Shown one piece after another: positions 1-13,319 of a stretch of 64,000 bases of DNA. A model generated the notes under the pieces. The model searched no databases. It had not been told where the DNA came from and saw nothing but the letters and a program-made list of their open reading frames with translations. This DNA comes from Tetracladium setigerum (taxonomy: Eukaryota > Ascomycota > Leotiomycetes > Helotiales). How positions within the stretch are numbered: position 1 is the stretch's first letter; each line of letters opens with the position of its first letter. The DNA is taken from NCBI GenBank assembly GCA_031472005.1, contig PZJY01000001.1, forward strand, positions 2,914,001 through 2,978,000. The letters run 5' to 3'. Position numbers and translations under genes: made by a program.

Positions 1-569
1 TGTTCTGGGAGAGGAAGATTCGCTTGCCTCTCGGCAATGAGGCTTGCTTTGCTCTGTTCAGGCATTGTTGTGGATCTGTGTAGTTGTTAGACCAATTTTA
101 TGACTTCGAGAGAGTAATAATAACATTTGAATATTTGAATTGTTTTAATTGATGGGATTTGCGTTGGGGGCGTTTGAGCGTTTGATATTGTGATGGCTTT
201 GGAAAGGTTCATTTGGTAGGGCAGTTGTCGCTTTTATACACAATTTTTTCATACTGCCTTCTCCGTCCTTTTTGCACTATGTCACATTAATGGAGCTCCG
301 AATTGGATCGGAATCTCATCGTCGATCATCTTGTCAATTGTCAAAACTGAGATCACTAAAGTGGACGCTGGAGCATTTGCTCCGTAAGCTGGACAAACGC
401 ACGTTTGGTGACCCATTTTATGACTTCAGAAAACTGGACCACAACAAGAAAGCTTTTAGTAATGAACATAGTCGTCATACAGCATTTCCATTGGTATCAT
501 AATCATTTACAAAAAAACGCCGCTAAGATTGAAACGCCATGGCTCCTGTCAAATCTAGTTTTCTTATTC
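1..569. other. intergenic; possible 3' tail of a truncated + strand gene
   Basis: No gene is supported across most of this stretch. Positions 3-83 on the + strand hold an open frame without an ATG that ends in TAG and reads like a protein end (it contains FWERKIRLPLGNEACFALF), so it may be the last codons of a gene lying to the left. There is no homology I can name, and a 26-codon tail is within chance. The rest is AT-rich and lies downstream of the gamma-tubulin gene. Confidence 0.25.
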
Positions 570-2285
570 TCAAGGAAGCCTTCTATCACCCGCTTCGCCC
601 TCCACTGTATTGCCAGCGTCAGGATTCAAGTAGTCGGCATCTTCGGCAGCTTCATACTCTGCAATGAGATCTGTCACCACCTCTCTTGCCTCGTCAAACT
701 CGTGTAGATTATCTGCAAAAGGTGCCGTCTTTTTGTAAATCTCGATGAAAGCGTTACGTTTCCTCATGCCATCATACAGTCGTACTATTCTTTTGAAAAG
801 CTAAAAGAATAAGCGAAATCCGAGTCATTGGGTCATTGAGACTTACTGTAGCTATGCTTGTGTGATTGGCAAGCATGAGGCCGCTCACTCTGTGATTCAT
901 GGGCATGTAGGGACTCTTTTTCGTCAACGCTACTTGGATACTTGCAGGACCCCATGGAATGAAAGTAGCAAGTCTACGCTCCCTGATTCTGAGAAGGCTC
1001 TTGTGGACATCGGTCGGATCTACATCGCCTTGGATGACGTTGAGAATCGAGATGTAACAGCTCTTTTTGCCAGGTACTGTCGACACCATTCGGTTCTTGG
1101 GTTGCAGAAGTCTCCGCATAACATCCAAAACAGTAGTTTTACGGACAGTTTTGGCTTGCTCAACGTTGTCGGCGGTGAACGGCGTGTAGGAAGTCATGAG
1201 AAAGTGGCATCGAGGAGTTGGAATCAAAGAGGCAACAATGCTAACGAGATCATTATGCATATAGCCAGGATACCGCAGAGTTGTTGTGCTTGCAGACATA
1301 ACCGTAGAAACCTATAAGATATTAGAGAAAAACTACTTTTGTTTGGTCTCATGAGCCTACAAGTTGATTTGTCTGTTGGAATGAAGGTGTCTGGACGTGC
1401 AATCGATCTGCTGCAATACGTGATAACGCCCCGTTATCGAGCACGACGACGGAGTCTGCATTCTGTGTCAACCTCCTCATTGACAGCAGACTATTGTACG
1501 GATGCACAACAACATCATCAGAGTTCGTGGTGTCCGGAAAGACTGAGTATGTCTGTATGATCTTCTTCGGAAATCGGTCGTTCAATCTCTCAAGGAGGAA
1601 AGATCCAAGACCAGATCCAGTACCTCCTGCTATTGAGTGAAGCATCATGAAACCCTGTCAAGGTCAGCGATGGTCTTTATCTGTAAAATTGTCGGTCTAC
1701 ATACTTCAAGAGAATCGCTTCCATCCGCTTCTCGGTCTATCATTTCCATTATGTCTTCATGGACCGACTCTCCTGTCTGATATCCATCTCCCCAGTTATT
1801 TGCTGCTCCAACGCCATTCTTGCCGACAAAAAAGTTCTCGGGGTTGTATATGTTTTTGTAGGGACCCGTTTGAATGCCGTTGATAACCTATCCTCGAATC
1901 AATAACTGAGGGGGGTATACCATGCTCGAAGACCGAGCAGCAAGTACATACACGAGGCTCCAGATCTATCAGAATGGCGCGAGGGATGTATCTCGTGTCA
2001 TCGGACTGGTAGAAGAAAACATCTTTACGGTCGCCACCCTCAGTCGCAAACTCCTCGAGATTCCCATCTTTGCTTATTCCGTGCTCCTGACACAGTTGCT
2101 GCCAGAATTGACTACCGACTATTAAAGTATCTGATTAGATACGTTTCTTTGATCCTTGTTCGCTGGTGGTGGTGAATACTGACTGCTGTTGCCGCACTGG
2201 CCTGCCTGGACGGTGATGATCTCTCTGCAGGAATTATTAGAGACCAGAACAGCACAGTTGTTTGAGGACCGACATACCTGGGCAT
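570..2285 (-). CDS. mipA: gamma-tubulin
   Basis: This is the gamma-tubulin that nucleates microtubules from spindle pole bodies in the gamma-tubulin complex. The spliced protein is about 462 residues. It starts MPREIITVQAGQCGNSIGSQ, carries the tubulin GTP-binding motif GGTGSGLGS, and has the gamma-specific run CYISILNVIQG. Exons (- strand): 2285-2278, 2224-2184, 2118-1952, 1887-1705, 1654-1361, 1311-847 and 800-570. Their lengths sum to 463 codons including the stop, with every junction in phase. The first coding exon is only 8 bases (ATG CCC AG), so the start sits away from the first long open frame. The gene is divergent from the nucleoporin gene. No frame damage is seen. Identity is near certain; the symbol follows Aspergillus usage. 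Confidence 0.95.
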
Positions 2286-2626
2286 TGCGAAAATATTCTT
2301 GCAATTTGTGACACAGGCGGAGAGGTAGGAGTAAAGGAAATCCCCAAGTGTGCAAGTCGCAACAGAGTGTGGTATTGCGGGGAAGGTTCAGGGAGACGCG
2401 TTTGGGAACGTGAATCGGCGCGCTTGAGCTTTTGGAGAAGGGATTTTTATGACAGCTGGAAAGCGCAACAACAACAACAAAAACACCATCGCCAAACCCA
2501 ACCTCAACCTCTGCTTATCACCACGAATTTGATTCAGCACAACGAATCCCCTTTGCACGCCCCAGAAACCAAAGGGATATTTGCCGTCTGGATTTCAGCT
2601 CCGTTAGGGGAGCTTCTATTTCAAAT
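2286..2626. promoter_or_regulatory. shared divergent promoter region, gamma-tubulin / nucleoporin
   Basis: These 341 bases separate two divergent start codons, so they must carry both promoters. A CAA-rich stretch around 2465-2485 probably lies in the 5' UTR of the nucleoporin gene. I recognise no specific transcription factor site. Confidence 0.5.
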
Positions 2627-5600
2627 ATGAGCTTTCAAGTACCAGACATGGACTATTCTTCAAGCCCAGCGCCCTCGACGCCAGACAGAAAGGGATCACA
2701 TCTCTTCTCCTTTGGCGCTTCAAATAATCCTACCACTACTCCTGCAGGTCCTCCTCCTTCATCTGCGCGCTCGTTCACTCCTGCTGGTCCTCCTCCAACA
2801 TCCTTCGGGAGCTCCATGTTCAGCACAACCAATTCCCCGAATCCTATCAACTTCGGCCAACCCAGTCCATCGCCACTCAAATTCGGCAACCCTGAATCTT
2901 CCCCGTTACGAGGTTACAAGAATTCAAAAGCAGACTTCCAGAGTTCTGGGCTCGGCAGCAGCTACAACTCTGGCTCGCAGAGAGGTTTCCGTGTCCCTTC
3001 TGATGATGAGGAGGAGGAGGGGGAAGAAGATGAAGAAGAATACGAGGAAGAGAATGAGGAGGGTGAAGAAGAAGACATCGAATACACAATGGAAGATGGA
3101 GTCGCCGAGGCATATTCTGCGGAAGCAATGGCAGATCAAGACGATCTTTACGATGATGAGGAGGAGATGGATGATGGGCCTGAGTACGACCAGCAGAGTG
3201 CTTCTGATGACGCCTCCAAAACAGGGGACTTCGGCAGAAGTATTCTCAATCTCAAGGAATCTATGGCGCGCTCGAATACAAAACGCTCGAAAGACAAAGT
3301 TTACGGGCTCATCGCAAAGGAGCTTTACACACAGATTGAGCCCCCAGGTGTCACGGAATCAGATGAACTCATTCTTGAGACGGAAGAAATAATCTTGAAG
3401 CTCTATACCGAGGCGGTTGGGGGTTCAGACGAAGAAAATGCCTCCCAGGCTTTGGCAACTATTCCGGAAGAACTGGTCAAGCAATGGAATAGTTACCAAA
3501 GACAAACTGCTATATACGAGTTACAAGAGTACACAGCTCGCATTGGACCAGGTCCCAAAACCTCTGGTTTTACCAAAGCCGACTTCTTAGCAGACCTCAC
3601 ACTACACATCTATCACCCACAAGTAGACACCAGCTCATTTGGGCGGAAATTTAAGCCCCTACCGCAAACAATGCTGGAATGGCTGAACAAACATCACAAC
3701 CCATACCCTTCGCAATTCGAGGAGATTCGAACCTTCAGACCCAGTCCATCCAATCATAAGCTGTTCTGGGACATAGTCTTTGACAGCCTTCTTAGAGGCA
3801 ATGTTGCAGCTGTAGTAGGCATTTTGAGGAACGGTGGCTGGAGACATGCTCGAGGAGGCGAAGAAGATGTCCGTAGTCAAAACGGCCAAGTTGGATATAC
3901 TGGAGTTGCTCTGGCTAACGTGGAAAAAGTTGTTGCAACGGCTGCGGATGTCTTGTCCCAATGCCCAGCATATGGTGGAGACTGGAACACCCGAAGCCAC
4001 GATTGGCTGCTCTTTCGCATCAAGGCATCTCAAGCATTGGCCGATTTGAAGCGTTTTGCACAACCAGATGCCGCTGGCTCCACAGAGAGCCTCAAACCTA
4101 AATCTGGTTTTGGCAAGTCATCGGTCGCCCCCCTGTCTGATACGTACAGTAGGACCGCGCAGAAAGCACAAAGTCTTGTACCGTGGGCAATCCTCATGCG
4201 CTTGATCTCGCTCTATAACTTCATGATGGGCGATAGAGAGGAAATCATGCAGAACTCGCAAGACTGGTGCGAGGCTACCTTCGGGCTATTCGTGTGGTGG
4301 GATGAGGGCAGAGAAGACAGACAGGTGGCTCTGGGTAGATCCCGAAATGATCACCGAGCAATATCCAGAGAGTCAGATGCTGAATCTTATCTTCAAAAAC
4401 TTCGGAAATCATTTGAGACTGCTACCGCACAGGCGACAGGGCTTCATGTTAACACATCGGATCCTGTGGAGGTTGGACTGGCTTCGTTACTCGAGGGAGA
4501 TAGTGAGTCTGTAATCGGATTCCTGTCTGCATGGTCAGGTCCTGTATCGTCCGCTGTTGCAGAAATAGGGTCTCTTGGAGGATGGTTGGCACAATCTGAA
4601 CCACAAAACTTAATGAACATGAGCTTGGACGAGCAAGATCTTATGGTTCTTGGCCTCAATTCATCTCCCTCGAAGTCAGATAGCGTCAAGGACAAAGCTT
4701 TGATCGCATACTCCACCGCACTAAGCTTTCGTGGGGCACTGAAATCCAATCTGAACAACGGACAAACTAGGACTGTTGAAGGTTGGGAGCTGACTGTTGC
4801 TATTCTTGGAAGACTTGACTCAGCTGCTCGCTCAGAAGATCGCGTTGAAGAATTTGTGAGGAATTTCAAATTGGATTCTCCAGAGACTGTCGACAAGCTT
4901 TGGAAGTTGCTTAACAACATTGGCATGGACAGTCAAGCCGAAAATACTGCAGAGGTAAGAAGCAACCCCCTTTACTAGTAATAACACTAACTCAAGACCA
5001 AGACTTATGCCAACTACCTTGCTGAAGGGTCGCACAACTACGGTGCAGCGCTTTGGTATTACGCGCTATCTCACAAATCCGAGAAAGTCAAAGATGTTTT
5101 GGATCTACTTATTTCATATTCGTTGGTTCAGTCAGCTGCTTATCCGCCAGAAGTGGAGCTTGACGATCACCTCAAACGACTGATATCTTCTCCAAAGTCT
5201 GCCTTGTCGGAGATGTCTCAACTGAATGTCGAGGCTGCGGAGCTTCTTCACACAATGCTTAGTGGCTACGCTACATTACGCAGATTCTACACCCTTCGCG
5301 ATGAGGATTTGCAACGGCCAAAGGGTGTGAATACCTCTGGTGGGGCCAGAGCTCGCCGCTCTAAAGCTATATCAGCTCTGATGACCGTCATCGTTAGCTC
5401 TGATGACAATATCCGGGGTGGTCTTTACGACGAGGAGCGTGGAGCTGTTGTGAGTGTCGATTTTCTTCTGGCTCTCCTGGGTGAAGCGCTGGTCTTTGTA
5501 AGACAAACCGGCGGCGCCCTGTCTGTATCCGACATCGATACTTTGCTTAAAGCGATCGAAGATATCCAATCAGTTGGCCCTCGTATTTATTCGGTCTGTG

Positions 5601-5917
5601 CCGAATTTCTCCAGACCGTCCTCGCATCAGCGCAACTCAAAGGCTCCTCCCCAGCAGATCTTTTGCGGAAATCAACCTCGAATTTGAGTGGCACGAGCAG
5701 CTTCTCCATGGTGGGTAGCTCCATGTTTGCATCACAACTGAAGCAGTCAATGGGGAGTAGTGGAGTCTTGGTTAAAGGAAATATCAAGCGTGGATGGGAC
5801 TGGCGCGAGACAATTTCGGCCGGAACCACAGCAGAGCATCTTCTTCGGATTCTCAGGCATGGTTTGGCGACCAAACTTGCAAATGCATGGTTAGCCGAGG
5901 TGGACAATTTGGTGTAA
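2627..5917 (+). CDS. scaffold nucleoporin with N-terminal FG segment, probably Nup85 class
   Basis: This is predicted to be a structural subunit of the nuclear pore. The first about 110 residues are low-complexity and hold FSFG, SFGSS, NFGQ and KFGN motifs. A strongly acidic Glu/Asp stretch follows (about 125-195), and then about 850 residues of alpha-helical repeat of the kind seen in coatomer-like nucleoporins (Nup85, Nup96, Nic96). I favour Nup85 from the overall style but could not test it. There are two exons, 2627-4954 and 4997-5917, separated by a 42-base intron (GTAAGA...CTCAAG, branch-like CACTAAC at about 4984). Splicing extends the protein beyond the in-frame TAG at about 4976, giving about 1082 residues. 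The ATG lies in a typical context after a 5' UTR. No frame damage is seen. Confidence 0.75.
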
Positions 5918-6356
5918 AAGAAAAGATCGGTATTCTGCGTGGAGGCGTTTGGGGTTCATCAAGCTCTGGGGTATTCTTTAGATGGAGGAAATTTTATGCC
6001 GCGCCGTTTAGTGTACAATACAAACTACGATACCCAAGTACTGTTTTGAGAAAAAAGAGGTTGATTACCACGTGATTCTTGACCAGTCCCTTGCATATCT
6101 TCTGCAAGGTGCAAATTGAGAAGGGAATGTGATTATGTGCGAAGTAAGACTGATTTCACAAAAAAGAATGGTGTCTGTTCAGCAATTTATCATCATAACA
6201 AAACTCAAAAACTCCAAACCCACGTGTCCTCGCCAGTCTCTTTATCAATAAAAGGTAGCAAACACCCTTACTTCAACTGATGCCAACCTCGCTACCCACG
6301 ACGACCACCAAGCTGTTGTCACCGAACGCTCATCACAACTCAAACTCTCTGCAATA
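5918..6356. other. intergenic with two CACGTG sites
   Basis: This spacer runs between two co-directional genes. CACGTG occurs at 6069-6074 and 6221-6226, the second 131 bases upstream of the SET gene start. No coding potential is recognised. Confidence 0.4.
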
Positions 6357-8105
6357 ATGCATCGACAACACCTACCAATCAGCGCACTCCCAGCATGGTG
6401 CAAAATCAACAACGTCAGCTTTTTTGACGGTGACATTCAAGATCTCGGAACGCAAGGGTACGGCATCACCACCACACGTGCGATCTCCTCGGAAGAAGAA
6501 ACATTCGATATTCCAGCCGTGTTGCTCGTTCCCAATGATCTGGTCCTTTCAAGGGAATTTATCGACGAACATGCCAAGGTTGATAAACAGTTCAGGCAGC
6601 TTCTAGATGCCGCTGGTGGAAAGGTACTGTACATAGGTTTGCTGGATTTCCGCCGTCGTTGTTTGATCTGATCGGGGTAGGTACAAGGGCTAATTATAAA
6701 AAATACCTAGTCCTTGCGAGGTGATTTTTTGTTGTTTTTGTTAATGCAGATTACGATTACTTCTCCTGGTCATGGCCAAGCTGTCGGCGTGTCGAATCCA
6801 TGGACAGAGTATGTCAAGATGTTGCCGGATCATGTGCCTCTGCCCACGTTATGGACAGAAGAGGAGGTTGTGATGCTGCGAGGGACTTCTTTAGAGGTAT
6901 GGTTTTTGACTCTGGATTTTTTTCCCGGGCCTTCCAGGTTTGAAATTGAGCAGTTTTTCATTGTTTGGGATGGGAGTTTTTAGCTGGGCATCACACTGAT
7001 TATTGAGACCTATCGTACCACAGTCGCGATCGTTGCTGACAGCGGTAATAGGATGCATTAAGTGCAAAGCTGGCATCATTACTTCGAGAGTATGAATCTC
7101 TTCGTGAAACAACAATTGGCATATCTTGGTGTCATAAATGTTGGTGGGAGAACGATACTTTACAACTTGAAGACTGGAAACTCATGGATGCTTGGTTCAG
7201 ATCTCGTTCTTTGGAACTTCCGAATGCTGGAGAAGTCATGATTCCATCTGTGGACATGGTCAATCATTCGTCAGAGGCGAACTCATTCTATGAACCAAGT
7301 TCTCACGATTGTGTGGGCCTTCTACTTCGGCCTGGCATGAAGCTAGAGACAGGTACAGAGATTACAATAGACTATGGGTCATCAAAAAACCCAGCCGAAA
7401 TGCTGTTCAGCTACGGTTCATCGACGATAAGTCCACAAAAAGAAGCTTGACACTTACTCTTCTTCCATTCAAAGAGGACCCATTGGGAAAGGCCAAGGCT
7501 GCGGCTTTCTCGGGTCCTCTTGTCCTTCGACTGTTTGTAGGTTCCAAGGGTATCGAATGGGACAGTCCATTCGTCTACCTCCTCTGTCTGAATGAAGAGG
7601 ATGGGCTAGACTTCCGAATGCTGCATGAAAATGATGGATCCACAAGTTCTCTTCGAACCTTCTGGCAAGGGGTCGATATTACGGATATCACAGATACTTT
7701 TGAGTCACTGATTGAAAAGCACAACCTTCGCGATATTTTCAGACTTCGAGCCGTAGCAATTCTAGAAAATCGTCTTCAAGACCAGCTGGGACGTCTAAAT
7801 GGGTCTGAGGACGACATTGCAATGATAGCCGAGGTAGTGGACTTGGATGTGGTACGACAGAAGCAGGCCATTCTTCTCAGAGAAGACGAGGAAACCATCT
7901 TATTGGATGCTCTCAAAGAGCTTGGACTGCAGGTAAGGCTTAAATTGTGATATATCTGCATAAGGGTGCAAAAATGCTGATGGGAATGCAGAAAAACAGA
8001 CTACTGGAGAGTGAAGTTGTGGTGCGCTATCTCGGATCGATGGAAGAGGAAGAAACGGGACGCGCAAACGACGAAGCGACCAGTCAGGACGACGATTTCA
8101 GCTAG
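6357..8105 (+). CDS. SET-domain protein lysine methyltransferase (Rubisco LSMT/RKM type), frame broken
   Basis: A SET protein methyltransferase of the LSMT/SETD6/RKM group, which typically modifies non-histone proteins such as ribosomal proteins; the substrate here is unknown. The split SET domain ends with the motifs DMVNHSS and EITIDYG, followed by a Rubisco-substrate-binding-like helical domain. Exons: 6357-6623, 6711-6896, 7052-7932 and 7992-8105. Exon 2 is fixed by SLRGDFLLFLLMQIT reading straight through its acceptor. Within exon 3 the frame breaks at 7415-7418 (GGTT): LFSYG continues as FIDDKSTKRSLTL only if one T is restored. With that base the exons give 483 codons including the stop. 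I treat this as a probable sequencing deletion; a true pseudogene is the alternative. Confidence 0.85.
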
Positions 8106-9664
8106 GGTTGCATCCTTTGGCAACTCGTGAGCACTGATTCGACGATGGAGATGTTAGAGAAGTAAAACATCACTTCTTCGACTGTGCTAAGCGTCTACTT
8201 CGTCGTCTTCTAGACCGGACATAACGGGAGAATACCACATGGATGAAGTCACATCTTTGGACGGGATGTACGATTTGCTTGTTTGAAAAATCCAATGGAA
8301 TCTCGCCTGGGGATCGCTTGGTGAAGCAAGATCTTCCATATGATTCAGTTAGATTTGTGATAGATTCCATGATGTGAAAAAATTTGTTGGTTTTTCAAAG
8401 CTCGTGTTGTGAAGCATATCACATCAGGACAGTAGCTTGTCATGTCCATGTCCCCCCTGCTCTTTTGGATCTATGCAGATGGAATCCTCACAAAATCCGA
8501 ATCGCGTCTTTCTTCCCGAGTCCGAAAGCTTAGGTTATCGTCATCTCGAGATAACCACGCGGTTTTGTATGCAGAAGTGTTGTTCCCGACATAAGTTCCA
8601 CTTCATGTTGTGTTCCCCCGCATTTGACATTAAAAGGTTCTCCCAAGTTCCGCTTTACCCCGGAATCTCACTAAAGTAGTTGTGTTGGACCAGTGAGAAA
8701 CAAGAATTCTACAGACTACTGTATGGTTTCTCTCTCACTACTGTAAGATAATACGATACATTGCAATTGGGGGGCGCTAGAGGCGGCAGAGATTTGGGGT
8801 TGACGGGTGGTGCTAGCGACGAGCATCCGGTAAAAAGGCACAAATCTAATTACTGTACAGCATGAATGGTGGCGAGTCAGTCGCCGTTTAGCTACTTTTG
8901 TGGTGTTGCTGCTTGCAAAATAGGTAACTGCTTTGAAGCGGATATGCGGGTAAGAGAAGGATTGACTATTGACATGGAGGGACATAGGAAGAAAGAGTGT
9001 AGATACTTGGGCAAGGTACCTCACACATCATATCGTTCAAGGGGTAATGATCTGTCCTTCTACGGCGAATAGATTGGATAGAGTAAAGGCCAAAGCAGCA
9101 GAGTAAAGTAAAGGATCCAACAGCGAAAGCCGTGATAACATCATAGTTGAAATCTCTTTCTCTTCCTCTTCGCAACATTGTCTTGGGCTTGGGGTTGCGG
9201 TCATCATGAAGATCAGGCGGGTGCATTGGCAGGGAAGCGAGGCCAACGACAGCAACCACCAAGAAAAAGAATGCCGGGGGGTGACAGGCAGGCCAGAAGT
9301 CCCATTTGAGGATGGGCCGGGAACGAGGGGGAAACAGCCTGAAATACTCCCTCCCCACAATCTGCCCTTTCCCAACCATTCTGCCAACCTGGAGTCCCCA
9401 GATTTCGCCTTCCTGCTGATTGATCCTTCTTCGCCCCAGTATTGAAATCGAACCTCAAGCAGTATACCGACACATCAACCTCGACAATCTGTTGCGAACC
9501 ACAACACATATCTGCACTTGCACAACGTTTCACGCTGACTTCGCTGGATCACGAATGCCGCTCGACCGAGGCACTCCGACGAACCTCAACGCCGCAAGAG
9601 GCGAGTGAACACGATTCCAATACTGCGCAACACCCTCCCCAGTGAAAGAAACCAACTCGCCGGA
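8106..9664. other. intergenic, 1.6 kb
   Basis: No supported gene. Frames open on the - strand between about 8966 and 9533 have no domain signature and no usable splice logic. TACTGTA occurs at 8717, 8739 and 8851. The last few hundred bases are C-rich and probably form the promoter and 5' leader of the FacB-like gene. Confidence 0.4.
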
Positions 9665-12468
9665 ATGCCTGGAATACTCCCCATGAAGGTGATCAAGGTT
9701 GGGAGCAGTTTGCAGAGCCGAATCGCTCAGGCGTGCGATCGATGTCGAAGCAAAAAGATACGATGCGATGGCATCCGGCCGTGCTGCTCGCAATGTTCGA
9801 ATGTTGGCTTTGAATGCAAGACGAGCGATAAACTTAGCCGAAGAGCTTTTCCAAGAGGATATACGGAATCCTTGGAAGAACGGGTGCGCGCTTTGGAGTT
9901 GGAAGTGAGGGAGTTAAAGGACCTACTGGACGAGAAAGATGAGAAGATAGATATGCTTTCGAGGATGCACTCGAACAAGCGGCCATCCATCGCTGTCGGA
10001 CCGCCCGTGATGGAACAGACGAAGGAAGTGGTGAACAGTCCCCCGAAAGAGGATGTTTTCAGAGTGCAGGCGTCGCCTTTGCTGTTGGGAGCGGAGAACT
10101 CGGATTCGTATTTTATGGGCGCTTCGAGCGGAAGATCCTTTGTTGGTATGTGATGAGTGTCCGAAATTCAAGGATACTTGCTGACCTCGAAAATAGATGC
10201 TTTCAAGAGAAAGGTTCAAGAGATGGGGAAATCTACCGTTGGCTTCAACACTGATGCCTTCTTCAACTTACAAGCAGACTCAACCTCTACCACGCAAGTA
10301 TCATCACCCACATCATCTTTTGCGCCTCCACGCATGTTCTCGGACAGATGTGTCAATGTCTTCTTCCAAGAATGGGCTCCCCTATTCCCCGTCCTCCACA
10401 AACCTAGCTTCCTTCGACTCTACGAGGAGTACGTGTCAAATCCGGAAGAAATGACAGACCCTTACAAGTTGGCTCAGCTGAATCTGGTCTTCGGAATTGC
10501 TGGGATCTCGAGTAACATTCCCGAACGACAACTTGTTTCCTCTTGCGAGCAGCAATGGCGCTCAGCCCTCGAGTCGGTGCTTATGGACAATACCCTTGTG
10601 ACGCTTCAATGCCTCGTGCTCGCCTTGATACATTGCATCCTGAAAGCCGACTATACTCGCCTTCAACATTACAAAGGTATCGCCGTGGGATTGTCCCATC
10701 GACTTGGTTTACATCAAAGCCAGAAACGCTTCTCTTTTGGGGCTTTGACTACAGAGACACGAAAGAGAATCTTTTGGACTCTATACACAGTTGATTGGTA
10801 GGTTGACCACGGCTTTTGCAAGAACTGTACTGACCATTCTATAGCTTTTCGGCCGCTCTTCTTGGCCTTCCCAAACTGTTGAAGGAAGAAGATATTCACG
10901 CAGAATATCCTTCCGATACTGATGATGAATATGTGACGGAGAAGGGCTTCTTGCCGACATTACCAGGAGAATATACCAAGATTTCTAGCGCTCTTGCGCT
11001 ATTCCGCGCCGCCCGAATCCTCTCAAAGGTCCTTGAGCAGAACTATCCGGCAGCTGCTTCGCATGACCTGTCCCTTCAATCGCTCACATCCCTTAATAGC
11101 GAATTGAAGGAGTGGTCGGACGGGCTTCCTACTCATTTGAAACTGACCTTTGTTCAAGATAAGCCATCCACAGATGTTACAGGAAATCGCTCTGCCTTAC
11201 TGGTTTGTTTGACACTCCTACCTAGATGCTATTGGTTCTAACCAAGTGAAAACAGTCTCTTGCTTACTACTACATTCGATCTTTGATTCACCGCCCAGCT
11301 GTGGGATCAACTCTAGGACACAAATCATCGCCATCTGTCATTTCGCTGGCCGAATCAAGCAAGCACATTATTCAAATAGTGCAGCTCTTGGAAGAAAGAA
11401 GCATGTCCTTCTCATTCTGCGTGAACAAGAATGAGATGCTTACTCTTTGTGGCTTAAGTCTCCTTTACCAAGGACTTGATCTGAAGCAAGAAGGAAAGTT
11501 AATGCAAGAGGGCAACGACTGGTTGTGGTTGTGATCGACCTTCTCGAGAAGGCGGAAGCACCAGGAGCAGCTGATTTCAAGAGACTTGCTTCGTCAATGC
11601 TCAATACGGAGAGACCAAAACAAGTCACTGGTACAACCCAGAAGGTTGCCCCGAAAACGGCCAAATCAATTTCTCCACAGCTCTCCAAACAGCAAGTCAA
11701 ACCCAGATGTACCGACACGTCAGTGCCAGTATTAGTGAAAGCGAACTTCTCGACCAGCAAGAGAAGCTTCGACGAGTGACGGTTCCAAACATTGCCATGA
11801 ACCGTCAACACGATTACCATGCTCATGGGAGGTCTTCGCTCGATGCAACTCGGTCCGAATCCCCAGTATCGAAACGTGGATATCGACCAGCAGCTCCCCA
11901 ACCCTCGAGCCTAAAACCACGTCCACAGAAGAATGATAAGCCCCCGAATCTTGATTATCTATCGCTGAACAACACGCCTTCATCATCACAACCACAATCG
12001 CCTGGTTACTCTAGATCAATTCCAGCACCATGCACCAACTTGCACACGCCCATCTTCCCCGCGCCTACATACACAAACTCAAAACGTAGCGTTGTGACAA
12101 CATCGGAATGGGAGACTCTTCTCGGATCTCTTGACGGTGGGCAGACAAATCTCTACGATGCTATCTATGGCGGTCCTGCACTTTCAATACCAGACACCAC
12201 AACATCAAGCTACGGAGAATGGTCGCCAGATTCTCAATGGGACATGCAAAATCTGACCGTGAATGATTTCCCAATCACGACAGGACCAGCCCATAGTGTA
12301 CTGAGTTTCACCGATGAGAGTTTGAGCTCAGGCGAGGATTTATCAACGAGCGACTTGGGTATGGGGACAAGGAGTTATGATGAGATACGGAATAGTTTAA
12401 TGGCCTCAACGGCGGGGATTAACGATGGGTTCTTTTTGGATGGATTGGATGGGAATTTTGGACTGTGA
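9665..12468 (+). CDS. facB: FacB/Cat8-type Zn2Cys6 acetate regulator, two frame breaks
   Basis: A transcription factor that in Aspergillus FacB and yeast Cat8 activates acetate utilisation and gluconeogenic genes. The N-terminus MPGILPMKVIKVGSSLQ leads into the zinc cluster (C-x2-C-x6-C-x6-C-x2-C-x6-C, about residues 24-52), then the conserved AFPRGYTESLEERVRALE and a coiled coil. The middle is a fungal transcription factor homology domain and the C-terminus is Ser/Thr-rich. Exons: 9665-10145, 10197-10797, 10845-11202 and 11256-12468. The last exon needs two single-base restorations. One is at the G run 11510-11512, to reach LVVVVIDLLEKA. The other is near 11694-11696, to enter SQTQMYRHVSAS. 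With both, the exons sum to 885 codons including the stop, close to the 867-residue A. nidulans protein. An upstream in-frame ATG at 9605 is less likely. Confidence 0.88.
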
Positions 12469-13319
12469 TTGATCTATCGATCTATTTGGCTTGGGTTATA
12501 AGTTATGGGTTTGCAGGCGACTGGCGTCTGGATTTGGATGGCAATGGTTACACCGTTGATGGCAATCAATGCAAAAGGTAGGGAATGATTGGGACGAAAT
12601 GCAATGCAATGGAATGGATACAGATACCGCTGACTGGCACGCCGGCCGGATGATTATTTTTTTGGTTTGGATTTTGGATGTTGGATATTCAATGGTTTGC
12701 ATGTACTATTGTATGTGGTAGCACGTTTTGATTAGGTATGAGAATATGTACTGTACTTTATCATCCAGGCACGAACATATTTTACACTGTCATGTCCTCG
12801 GAGTAATGTGCCTAACCTTCATGTTATTCCACTTTCTATTATTATTGACGATTTTCCTCTCGATCATCGGCATCTAATGAGTTCATCAGCCTTTCCCCGC
12901 AAATTGGCAACAGATCTAAGGTATCTGAAGAATGATGCTGTCATGATTTCATGACGACACAAACAATCTGGAAAACCCGAGGGGAAAACACTACTGCAAC
13001 TTCACCCCTAGTATTTTTAGTTATGTGAAGTAAGAATATCACATCATGTATATTATTGACTAGCTTCATAATCTGCCGTCTGTTCTATGACGATCCTTTC
13101 TTCAATTATTTAGGTACAGGGTACACATCGGATTTCAACATTTCCCCCATTCCCATTCCTCACATCAGCCACATACCTCCCCACCACTACTGAACTCACA
13201 ATACCATTCCAAACATCACCTTACCTACTTGATTAAGTACAGTGCATACAAACACTCCCTCTCAACTCTCCAACTACTAAAAAGAAAAAGACAAGAAAAG
13301 AAACCAGGATTAAAAAGAT
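12469..13319. other. intergenic
   Basis: AT-rich spacer with no supported gene; TACTGTA occurs at 12749-12755. The final about 150 bases are C- and A-rich, as in a fungal 5' leader. Confidence 0.4.

Noticed and set aside
8966..9533. Overlapping - strand open frames up to 137 codons
   Set aside because: No conserved motif, no splice partners, and they overlap the likely facB promoter and leader.
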